Positions 8,175 to 15,651 of a stretch of DNA of 38,442 nt are shown one piece after another. Position 1 is the first letter of the stretch; the number at the start of each line of letters is the position of its first letter. Below the pieces are notes generated by a model that was given only the letters and a program-made list of their open reading frames with translations, ran no database searches and was not told the origin of the DNA. Made by a program: the position numbers and the translations under genes. This DNA is from Deltaproteobacteria bacterium. Lineage in GTDB: Bacteria; Myxococcota; UBA727; VGSZ01. The stretch lies in the NCBI GenBank assembly GCA_020850995.1, contig JADZDP010000126.1:1-38442 (forward strand), given 5' to 3'.

Positions 8175-9683
8175 ATGTCAGAGAAGATCCGTCCGGCGCT
8201 CGTGTCAGCGAGCGGCCTCAAGTCCGTCAACATCCACATCACCAAGTTCTGCAACCTCGCTTGTCGCTTCTGCTTCGCGCGTTTCAACGACAGAGCGGGC
8301 CCCCTCATCATGGAGGCCTGGAAGAAGATCCTCGCGCTCCTCAGAGCCGCAGGCGTCGAGAAGATCAACTTCGCCGGTGGCGAGCCCACGCTCTATCGGG
8401 GCCTCGGTGATGTCATCGAGGAAGTGCATCGGCTCGGGATGACGTGCTCGATCGTCACCAACGGCGCGCAGCTCGAGCCGCTGTTGCGCGCGCATGCCGA
8501 CGCGCTCGACTGGGTCGGGCTGTCCGTCGACAGCGCCGACGAGGCCGTCCAGCGCCAGCTCGGGCGTGGGGGCGGCACGCACGTGGCTCGTTCGATCGAG
8601 CTTGGGCGCCTTGCCCGCTCGCTGGGCGTCCGCGTGAAGCTGAACAGCGTCATCACGACGCTCAATTGGCAGGAGGACCTCGGTCCGCTCGTCGACGCCA
8701 TCGCTCCGGAGCGTTGGAAGGCGTTTCAGGTCCTCGAGATCGAGGGCGAGAACCACGACACGGTGAAACCGCTTTTGATCACGTCGGAGCAGTTCGCGTC
8801 GTTCGTGGAGCGCCATGCGCGCTTCGGTGATGTCCTGGTCCCGGAGACGAACGACGCCATCCTCGAGTCGTACGCGATGATCGACCCGCTCGGCTGCTTC
8901 TTCTCCGACAGCGGTCAGAAGCACACGTACAGCGACCCGATCCTCGAGGTCGGCGTCGAGAGGGCGCTCGCGCAGGTCGTGTACAGGCGCGAGAAGACCG
9001 CCGCGCGCGGCGGCTTCTACGACTGGGCCCGGCCGCGCTCGCGTCGCGCACCCTTCATCGTCCTCGAAGGGCTGGACTGCTCCGGGAAGAGCACGATCGC
9101 CGAGGCACTCGCACGACGCCTGGGAGGGACCGCGCTCGATACCCCTGGCGCCACCCTTCGTTCGGTGCGGGCGAAGGTACATGAGGGCCTCGGGCACGAT
9201 CAGAATGGTGGCGTGCTCTTCTACCTCGCGTCCGTCTTCGCCCAAGGCGAGCGCGCCCGAGCTTTGACAGCTGACGGCACTGCCGTGGTGATGGATCGCT
9301 ACTGGCTCTCCTCGGTTGGGTACGGCGCGGCGCGGCGCGCCGACGTGGATGTGGCGTCGCTCGCTCTGCGCGTCCCGCCCCCGGACCTGACCGTTCTGCT
9401 AACGATCAACGAGGCCGAGCGGCAGCGGCGGCTCGAGTCGCGTGGCTGCACGAGGGAGGACGCGGAGACACTCGACCCCGTGTTTCGCGACACCGTGTTG
9501 CGCACCATGCGAGCCGAGCAGCAGCCCGAACACCTGAGGCCGTCGCTCGAGATCGATGTGACCTCGAAGACCGTCGACGAGATCGTCGATGTCATTGCGC
9601 GCCAGATTGAGCGCCTGCCGCACCACGGCAGGCGGCAGGGTCTGATCTCAATCGCGGGGCACCGGCGTCGCGCGCGAAACTGA
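8175..9683 (+). CDS. Prokaryotic viperin fused to nucleoside monophosphate kinase
   Basis: Viperins are radical SAM enzymes that convert nucleoside triphosphates to 3'-deoxy-3',4'-didehydro forms that terminate viral RNA synthesis. Residues 1-284 show the [4Fe-4S] motif C26-x3-C30-x2-C33, FAGGEPT (66-72), VTNGA (94-98), LSVDSADE (116-123) and the viperin signature FQVLEIEGEN (184-193). VPETN and the GVERAL...GGFYDW ending, also typical of viperin, follow. Residues 292-485 form a P-loop kinase of the thymidylate/CMPK2 type, with Walker A GLDCSGKST (299-307), DRYWLSS and a lid ESRGC. The kinase could feed substrate to the radical enzyme. ATG 8175 has GGAG eight bases upstream; GTG 8127 would add 16 residues. 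The substrate nucleotide cannot be read from sequence. Both domains look intact. Confidence 0.9.
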   Translation: MSEKIRPALVSASGLKSVNIHITKFCNLACRFCFARFNDRAGPLIMEAWKKILALLRAAGVEKINFAGGEPTLYRGLGDVIEEVHRLGMTCSIVTNGAQLEPLLRAHADALDWVGLSVDSADEAVQRQLGRGGGTHVARSIELGRLARSLGVRVKLNSVITTLNWQEDLGPLVDAIAPERWKAFQVLEIEGENHDTVKPLLITSEQFASFVERHARFGDVLVPETNDAILESYAMIDPLGCFFSDSGQKHTYSDPILEVGVERALAQVVYRREKTAARGGFYDWARPRSRRAPFIVLEGLDCSGKSTIAEALARRLGGTALDTPGATLRSVRAKVHEGLGHDQNGGVLFYLASVFAQGERARALTADGTAVVMDRYWLSSVGYGAARRADVDVASLALRVPPPDLTVLLTINEAERQRRLESRGCTREDAETLDPVFRDTVLRTMRAEQQPEHLRPSLEIDVTSKTVDEIVDVIARQIERLPHHGRRQGLISIAGHRRRARN

Positions 9684-9865
9684 GAGGCCCTGCGATGGCG
9701 CGCGGCGGTTCGCTCCTCCAGGATTTCTCCAAAACGCGTGCTCACTCGCGCGTTCTGGCGTGCACTCGCGTGGAGAAGCGCGACCCGCGTATGCGGCGGG
9801 ACTCTCGTGGAATTTCGGGAAAAGCCGTGCGCCGTCAGTAGGTTACGTCGCCGCCGATTCTCCAA
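9684..9865. other. Non-coding right end of the island
   Basis: There is no credible gene between the viperin stop and the tRNA fragment. The stretch holds a near-repeat (GCGTGCTCACTCGCG at about 9737, GCGTGCACTCGCG at about 9758) that could bind an integrase or recombination directionality factor near the attachment site. I see no clear terminator with a T tract. Confidence 0.4.
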
Positions 9866-9888
9866 TTCGAGTCCCGTCCGCTCCGCCA
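9866..9888 (+). other. tRNA 3'-end fragment: island attachment site (probable tRNA-Ser)
   Basis: The 23 bases parse exactly as the 3' end of a tRNA: T-loop TTCGAGT (9866-9872), T-stem 3' strand CCCGT (9873-9877), acceptor 3' strand CCGCTCC (9878-9884), discriminator G (9885) and CCA (9886-9888). The bases upstream do not pair as a T-arm 5' strand (expected ACGGG), so this is a fragment and not a gene. Discriminator G with an acceptor of this composition fits tRNA-Ser. Tyrosine integrases recombine in tRNA 3' ends and leave such a copy at the far end of the island. The full tRNA should lie beyond the left edge of the window, or the orientation may be reversed. Confidence 0.75.
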
Positions 9889-9942
9889 CGTTTCGACCAA
9901 GAGAAAGCCCGCCGGAAGGCGGGCTTTCTCTTGGTCGAAACG
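9889..9942. terminator. Perfect 25-bp hairpin directly after the tRNA fragment
   Basis: The left arm 9889-9913 and right arm 9918-9942 are perfectly complementary, with a GGAA loop. The core AAGCCCGCC-GGAA-GGCGGGCTT is typical of bacterial intrinsic terminators, and TTTCTCTT follows in the right arm. It starts at the base after CCA, so it probably terminates the original tRNA transcript. It would work in both directions and insulates island from chromosome. The length and perfection of the stem are unusual. Confidence 0.75.
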
Positions 9943-10356
9943 CGGCCGTCCGTGGCTCTCGACGTCGGCGGCCGGGCAGTGCCGGCGGCGGTGGTGCAGG
10001 CCGTCGGAGTGCCACCTTCCCCGACGACGAGAGCGGGGCGCTCCCGTCGACCTGGTCGACGGGAGCGCGACGTCCGGCTGCGCTCGTGCCCGGCGGGGCT
10101 CTCGCCCCGCGCCCCTTCAGGTGCTCCCCATAGGCATCCCCCCGATCCTTGGCTCCTCAGGTCCGCGGTCCTCGTGCGCTCGCGTGGCTGTGGCCGCTGG
10201 CTGTGCTCGTCGACGAGCAGGTGAGCCCGGCTGCGCTCGCGCCTGGCCGCGCCCCACCCCAACCCACCTCCACCCGATCCCCATCACGCCCCTGGAGAAA
10301 ACCCCACCAGCACCTGCTAAGCACAGGAACGACCACGTTTTCGACGGGGACCCCCC
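9943..10356. other. Intergenic region with palindromes
   Basis: I see no gene in this 414-base stretch. It contains the 15-bp inverted repeat at 10038-10068 and a 16-base perfect palindrome TGCTCGTCGACGAGCA at 10203-10218. The rest is GC-rich spacer that should carry the promoter of the lipoprotein gene at 10357, which I could not identify with confidence. Confidence 0.5.
10038..10068. repeat. Perfect 15-bp inverted repeat
   Basis: Arms 10038-10052 and 10054-10068 are perfect reverse complements separated by one base. No T tract follows, so it is not a standard intrinsic terminator. It may be a protein-binding dyad or a recombination remnant near the island junction. Confidence 0.7.
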
Positions 10357-13300
10357 ATGCGCACACGCCACCACCTGCTCCTCACCCTCGCCGTCCTCGG
10401 CGCCGGCTCCGGCTGCCTCTACGAGTTCCACCGCGCCGAAGGGCACGACCCCGGCGAGCTGTCGGGCACGGCGGTGCGCGAGTCCATCGACGAGCCCGCG
10501 GCCTTCTCGAAGGTCGACCTCCTCGGTACCCAGCGGATCACGCGCGCGCGCACGGGCGGAGAGTTCGCCGTCAAGGGCCTCGACGCGGGCACCGCCGCGC
10601 TGCGCATCTCCGACGACGCCGACGGCGACGGCTGGCCCGAGCGCGGCGGCTATGCGGGCGCGCTCTTGCCCATGCACCCCGATCTGAGCGTGGGCTTCGT
10701 CCTGCTCGGCGAGGTAGAGCTCACGGGCACCATGCAGGTGGGCGGCCGCGTCCTGGTCGACGACGGTGGCGGGAACTTCGTGCCGCCGCCCGCCGGCACC
10801 ACCGTCATCGTCTACGCCATGCGCGGGCAGTGCTACGGCTTCGAGGGCACCACCACCGTCGCCACCTCCGCTGCTGTCTGCGATCCCGCCAACGCCACCG
10901 CGTTCGCGGCGCGCATCGAGGGCGGCGCCGAGGCGCAGACCGCCGCCGACGCCGAGGGCGACTGGCAGCTCACCGCCGTCATCGAGGGCACGGTGGAGCT
11001 CGCCGCCGTGCTCTACGACGTCGCCGGCAACGCGCTCGGCACGGCGCGGGCGGCGGTGGGCCCGGTGCAGACCAGCGGCACCGCCGGCCAGGTGGTGACG
11101 GTGGATGACATCGAGCTGCCGCCCCTCGGCGTGGTGGGCTCGCGCACGGTGCAGATCCGTGTCACGCCGGAGCCCAGCGCCACCAGCACCGCCTTCCTCA
11201 TGCCGCAAGGGCGCGGCGCCAGCTGCGACGACGCCACGGCGCCGGCGGGGCGCGTCGACCTGACCTCGATCGCGGGGGGCGACACGCAGGTGGCGGTGCC
11301 CATCGGCGTGTGGGACCTCTACGTGTGCGACGAGCCTCGTAGCGGAGTCACCCCGGGCCTGGTGGCGCTGCCCGCATCTGCCGACGAGCTCCCACCATTG
11401 TGGACGGTGCTGACCTTTGCCTTCGACGTCTGCGAGGGCAGCAACGGCATCCGCGACTGCGATCACGACGACGACCAGGCGCTGCCGGCCTTGAGCGCGC
11501 AGAGCACGCCCATCTGGGACGACTGCGCCACGCAGTGCTGGGACGGCAGCACGCTCGGCGAGGCGCTGGCCGGCCTCGTGTGCGAGACCACCGTCGACGG
11601 CAACGACACCGAGTACGACTGCGACGACGACGGCGACGGCCAGCCCGACGTCACCGAGCCCGCGTCTTGCTACGGGCTCGGGCGCGGCACCGACCTCGAC
11701 GGTGACGGCAGCTGCTCGGGCTCGGACCCCTACCCGCAGTGCGCGGCCAACAACGGCGTCGCGTGCCAGGCCGGCACCAACGACGTCACGCCGAATATTC
11801 CGGGTGGCGCTGGTGGCCCCGGCCGCTGGGACCCAGGCCCGCTGGTGCCCGGTGGCTACGACCTCAGCGACGCGGGGTTCATGTTCTATGACGACGTCGA
11901 CTCGCTCTTCTTGTTCAACCTGCGTACGGCGGCGGGCGCGGCGTCTGGCGACGTCTTGGTCACGCACCCCTTCGCAGGCGGCCCCTTCACCGCCGCGTCG
12001 GTGCAGATCGAGAGCGCGACAGGCCCGTTCCCGGCGCACTACGGCGCCGCGGGCGTGGACGGCGACTGGGTCATCGCCGGCGGCATGGATGGCAGCGGCG
12101 CCGTGCTCGGCGACGTGCTGTCACTCTCACCGGCCACGCCCGAGACCCTGGCTGTGCACCCGTTCACCCCAGGGCTCACGCCCCGCGCCTATGGTTCGCT
12201 CACCATCGTTCGGCCCGTGGACGGCATGGAGCACTTCCTGTTCTCTGGTGGCGTCGATGCCAGCGGCGCGCCCACCGCGCTGCTCGAGTGGGGCGACTAC
12301 GTGGAGTTCTTCAGCCAGGTCCCGGGCACCTTGCCGTCGCTGACCTTGCCGTCGCCGCGCGCCCGTCATCAGAGCATCGGCTTGGGCGACACGGCGCTGC
12401 TCATCGGCGGACAGGGCGCCGATCTCGCGCCGCTCGCGTCCGTCGTGCGGCTCAGCATCGACGCCTCCGCCGGGGTGGCGGCCGCCGCTGGCCCCTCGCT
12501 GGCGCACCCACGCCTCGGTTGCACGGTCACGTGGCTGCCGGCCACCGAGGAGGTGCTGGTCATCGGCGGCGAGGGCGACGCCGACAGCCCGCGCACGGCG
12601 GAGATCCTCGGCCGCGACGAGAGCGCGTGGCGCCCCGCCGGCACCCTCGCGCAGGGGCGCGACGGCCACTCGGCCACGCTCTTGCTCGACGGGCGCGTCG
12701 TCGTCATCGGCGGCTTCGCCGAGGGCCAGGCGGTGGCGAGCACCGAGATTTGGGACCCAGCCACGCAAACCTTCAGCCCCGCGGCCAACATGCTGGCGGG
12801 CCGCGGCTCGCACCACGCCATCTCGCTGGGCGACGGGCGCGTGTTCGTGGTGGGCGGCAAAGACGCGCCCACCGGGGCGCCGCTGGCGAGCACCGAGGTG
12901 TTCGATCCCTTCCAGCGCGCGAGCTACGGGCCCATCGACCTTGCGGGTGGACGGGATCTCACCGACTGCACGGCGGCAGCGGTGTCTGACGATGGCAACT
13001 GGGCAGCGCTGCGCTGCCCCGACGTGGCCCTGCCCGGCGTCAGCGACGACGACGACGCGAGCACGCTCGATCTGATCTTGCTCGATCGCCGCTTCGTACC
13101 GCCCTTCTTCACGTGTGTGACCTGCGACGACGGCGCCACTTTCCACGTCGACGATGAGCCCACCGATCCGGTGCTGTTGGTGGACGGCCCGCGCGTCGCC
13201 TTCCTCACTACCGCGTCGCTCGACGCGGCCGACACCAACGGCGTGCGCGACGCCTACGTCTACGACCACCGTGCTCGCGCGTTCGCCTTGGTGTCGGCCG

Positions 13301-15228
13301 AGTACGGCGAGGGCGCGCTCGGTGTGCTCGATGGATCGCGCATCGCCACCAGCATCGACGAGTACGACCAGATGGCGGTTGGCTTCTTCGGTGCGCGCGT
13401 CGAAGAAGACCCGCAGGTGTACATCGCCCAGTACTTCTCTCCCGGTCGTCTGCCCTCGCTCCTGCGCATCACCGACGACGGCATGGGCGGGCCGGCGGTG
13501 GGTCGCGTCTTTGGCCCCTCGCTGTCGATCGTCCATGATCCCGTGAGTTACCGGTGGCGAGCCGCGTACCGGCAGCAGCAAGGCGGTGCCTCTCCGGGCT
13601 GGGCGGGCATGGTCGACGACGACGACAATTACTACAGCGAGCTGACGCAGCTCGGTCCCGCGGAAGACCAGCCCACCAGCTTGGTGTTCGGCCCCGACGG
13701 CGCCTCGGTGGTGTTCTGGAGCGACCAGCAGCTCGCCACCAGCGACACCGATCCCACGCCAGACCTCTATCGCTTCACCTATCCGCCCCAAGGGACGCCA
13801 CAGCGCCTGACGCCGTCGTTCGCGCACTGCGAGCTCGGCTTCGGCGGCTCCGGCGGGGGAGAGGGGGGTCCGCCCTGCCTGCCGCCGGCGGTGGGAGGCG
13901 ACCACGTGCTCTACACCTCCGATGGTCGCCTCTTCGCCGACGGGCAGCTCCTCACCGGCGACGCCGAAATCGAGAGCTTCTCGCTCTCACCCGCCGGCAC
14001 CTTCGCCGCCTTCGTCACCACCTGGGGCGCCTTCCTCGAGCCGCCCTTGCCCGAGGCGCGGCGCGCGTGGGTGGCGGAGCTCGCGCGCGTTGTCGCCGAG
14101 GGTGAAGGCGAGGGTGAAGGTGAAGGCGAGGGTGAAGGTGAAGGTGATTGCGGCGTGGCCACGCTCTCGTTCCAGCACGACTACACCGTCGATGTCGCGG
14201 TGCGCGGCGCGCCTGGCGGGCCAGAGCACCTCTACCTCTCGACCAGCTTCGGGCTGGGGTACTCAGGGCTCTACGTGGCGAATAGCTCGGGCAACCCGTT
14301 GACGCCGCTGCCGCCGACTGCAGTGGTGGCCACCGCCTCCGGGCAGTCGTTCGGCGACTTGCTCACCCTGCGGTCGAGCGTCGACGAGCCGCTCCTGGCG
14401 GCCACCGCCGGTGACGACGCCGGCAGCCCGCCAACCTTGCTGCGCCTGTTCTTTGCGGACCCGTTGGACGGCAACCCAATGCCCTACACAAGCTACGACC
14501 CGAGCACCGATAGCGATTTTCTGCCCATCAACGACGATCCGCGTCTGGGCTTCCTCGCCACCGGCGCGAACCCCGGTGACCTCTACGTGACCTTCCGCGC
14601 CGAGCTGACGGGTGCCGCGGGTGTGCTCAAGATCTTCGTGTTCGCCGATGGTGTGCTCTACGTCCAAGGACGCGCCGACCTGCCTGCGGGCGCGCGGCAC
14701 ACGCACCTGGTGTTCGGCGCCGACACCCTCTATGCCGTGCGCGCCGACGGCGTCATCGACGTCGTGCCGACGGGCAACTTCGGTGCAGGCATCAGCGCGT
14801 ACAACCCAGGCGTTGGCCCCATCCAGTCCGTCACCGCCGTGCTCGACCCCTTCGGCGACATGGGGGCCACCTTGGTGCTGCTCGGCGACGCTGCCGGTGG
14901 ACTGTGGAGCTTCCCCGCTGGCGGTACACCGCCGGGTCACTCGTTGTTGCTGAACAGCAACGGCGGCGGGGCGGTACGCGCCGTGGCGGCAGACGGGGAA
15001 TTCCTGTTCCTGCACACCTTCAACAACGCCACCAGCGCCAACGTGCTCGAGCTATGGAACATGGGCGGGCCAACCTACCTCAGCCGCGCCGTCACGCCCG
15101 ACCCGGGCTTCAAGCGCAACGACGCGGGCATTGGCCACCTCGTGCTCACCGAGCAGGGCCCATGGCAGCTCTTCGCGACGGGCGGCGGCGGCATCCTGAC
15201 GGTCTTCGACTTCGAGGGCTGTGACTGA
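10357..15228 (+). CDS. Large kelch/WD-like surface lipoprotein
   Basis: A 1623-residue protein with a signal peptide and lipobox ending in Cys20 (GAGSGC), so probably outer-membrane anchored. The N-terminal part is Ig/carboxypeptidase-regulatory-like beta sequence. It is followed near 365-455 by Asp-rich DxDxDG-type segments (DCDDDGDGQPD, DLDGDGSC) like calcium-binding thrombospondin-3 repeats. Residues about 560-855 hold roughly six kelch repeats with VVVIGG-type strands, predicting a beta-propeller. Residues 868-1245 look like a TolB/WD40-like propeller (AAVSDDGNWAAL). A Gly-Glu run (1248-1263) links to a third beta-rich C-terminal region of about 360 residues. No catalytic residues were recognised; a binding or scaffolding role at the cell surface is likely. 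The gene stands alone. Confidence 0.8.
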   Translation: MRTRHHLLLTLAVLGAGSGCLYEFHRAEGHDPGELSGTAVRESIDEPAAFSKVDLLGTQRITRARTGGEFAVKGLDAGTAALRISDDADGDGWPERGGYAGALLPMHPDLSVGFVLLGEVELTGTMQVGGRVLVDDGGGNFVPPPAGTTVIVYAMRGQCYGFEGTTTVATSAAVCDPANATAFAARIEGGAEAQTAADAEGDWQLTAVIEGTVELAAVLYDVAGNALGTARAAVGPVQTSGTAGQVVTVDDIELPPLGVVGSRTVQIRVTPEPSATSTAFLMPQGRGASCDDATAPAGRVDLTSIAGGDTQVAVPIGVWDLYVCDEPRSGVTPGLVALPASADELPPLWTVLTFAFDVCEGSNGIRDCDHDDDQALPALSAQSTPIWDDCATQCWDGSTLGEALAGLVCETTVDGNDTEYDCDDDGDGQPDVTEPASCYGLGRGTDLDGDGSCSGSDPYPQCAANNGVACQAGTNDVTPNIPGGAGGPGRWDPGPLVPGGYDLSDAGFMFYDDVDSLFLFNLRTAAGAASGDVLVTHPFAGGPFTAASVQIESATGPFPAHYGAAGVDGDWVIAGGMDGSGAVLGDVLSLSPATPETLAVHPFTPGLTPRAYGSLTIVRPVDGMEHFLFSGGVDASGAPTALLEWGDYVEFFSQVPGTLPSLTLPSPRARHQSIGLGDTALLIGGQGADLAPLASVVRLSIDASAGVAAAAGPSLAHPRLGCTVTWLPATEEVLVIGGEGDADSPRTAEILGRDESAWRPAGTLAQGRDGHSATLLLDGRVVVIGGFAEGQAVASTEIWDPATQTFSPAANMLAGRGSHHAISLGDGRVFVVGGKDAPTGAPLASTEVFDPFQRASYGPIDLAGGRDLTDCTAAAVSDDGNWAALRCPDVALPGVSDDDDASTLDLILLDRRFVPPFFTCVTCDDGATFHVDDEPTDPVLLVDGPRVAFLTTASLDAADTNGVRDAYVYDHRARAFALVSAEYGEGALGVLDGSRIATSIDEYDQMAVGFFGARVEEDPQVYIAQYFSPGRLPSLLRITDDGMGGPAVGRVFGPSLSIVHDPVSYRWRAAYRQQQGGASPGWAGMVDDDDNYYSELTQLGPAEDQPTSLVFGPDGASVVFWSDQQLATSDTDPTPDLYRFTYPPQGTPQRLTPSFAHCELGFGGSGGGEGGPPCLPPAVGGDHVLYTSDGRLFADGQLLTGDAEIESFSLSPAGTFAAFVTTWGAFLEPPLPEARRAWVAELARVVAEGEGEGEGEGEGEGEGDCGVATLSFQHDYTVDVAVRGAPGGPEHLYLSTSFGLGYSGLYVANSSGNPLTPLPPTAVVATASGQSFGDLLTLRSSVDEPLLAATAGDDAGSPPTLLRLFFADPLDGNPMPYTSYDPSTDSDFLPINDDPRLGFLATGANPGDLYVTFRAELTGAAGVLKIFVFADGVLYVQGRADLPAGARHTHLVFGADTLYAVRADGVIDVVPTGNFGAGISAYNPGVGPIQSVTAVLDPFGDMGATLVLLGDAAGGLWSFPAGGTPPGHSLLLNSNGGGAVRAVAADGEFLFLHTFNNATSANVLELWNMGGPTYLSRAVTPDPGFKRNDAGIGHLVLTEQGPWQLFATGGGGILTVFDFEGCD
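14098..14148 (+). repeat. Gly-Glu coding repeat
   Basis: A run of alternating GGY/GGC and GAR codons encodes (GE)n at residues 1248-1263 of the lipoprotein. Such Gly-Glu runs are frequent in myxobacterial surface proteins, often near the C-terminus. Here the run is internal and separates two propeller-like regions. Being a near-perfect short repeat, it may vary in length by slippage. Confidence 0.85.
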
Positions 15229-15282
15229 GCGCGTCAGCGCCAGGCGAAGGATCCGCGCGCGCCGCTGCGCTAGCATCCACGG

Positions 15283-15651
15283 GTGACGACGTCCCGGGAC
15301 CTGTTCGACACCGTCCTGCCTGCCATGCTGGCCGATCTCGGCCCCGCGTGCGCGCGCGTCAACGCGGTGGTGCAGCTCTGGGTCACGCGCAGCGACGTCG
15401 ACGTCGCGGGGGTGCTGGTGCTCGACGCTGCACCGCGGGTGCTCTTGGGCGACGACCCCGACGCCGACCTGTTCCTGGCGCTCGATGAGTCGATCCTGTC
15501 GGCGCTCCTCACCGGCACCCTCGACGTCGAGCGCGCGCTCGCCGACGGCACCATGAGCGCCGCCGGTGATCTCACGGTGCTGGCGCGGCTGGCCTCGCTC
15601 CTCGAAGGCGCCAAAGGGCCGCTGGCCACGCGCCTGGGGAGCGCGCCGTGA
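15283..15651 (+). CDS. SCP2-like sterol/lipid-binding domain protein
   Basis: A 122-residue single-domain protein resembling the SCP2 sterol-carrier fold. It has the central DADLFLALDESILSALLTG strand-helix and an ending with the DGTMSAAGDLTVLARLASLL pattern (a small amount of 'activity' followed by a GD-L-LL helix). Proteins of this type bind lipids or act as accessory domains. The GTG start at 15283 follows the preceding stop by 54 bases. Its stop overlaps the GTG start of the large downstream gene by four bases, so the two are translationally coupled and probably work together. The family call rests on pattern recognition and is moderate. Confidence 0.65.
   Translation: MTTSRDLFDTVLPAMLADLGPACARVNAVVQLWVTRSDVDVAGVLVLDAAPRVLLGDDPDADLFLALDESILSALLTGTLDVERALADGTMSAAGDLTVLARLASLLEGAKGPLATRLGSAP

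Noticed and set aside
9780..9888. Complete tRNA gene ending at CCA 9888
   Set aside because: The T-arm 5' strand and everything upstream fail to pair with the 3' part, and no D-arm or anticodon arm can be built.
10117..12039. 640-codon minus-strand frame opposite the large lipoprotein
   Set aside because: No domain, biased composition, and the plus-strand gene has a signal peptide, lipobox and kelch repeats.
14098..14148. Possible CRISPR or tandem-repeat array
   Set aside because: The repeat unit is six bases, in frame, and encodes Gly-Glu within a lipoprotein; there are no spacers.
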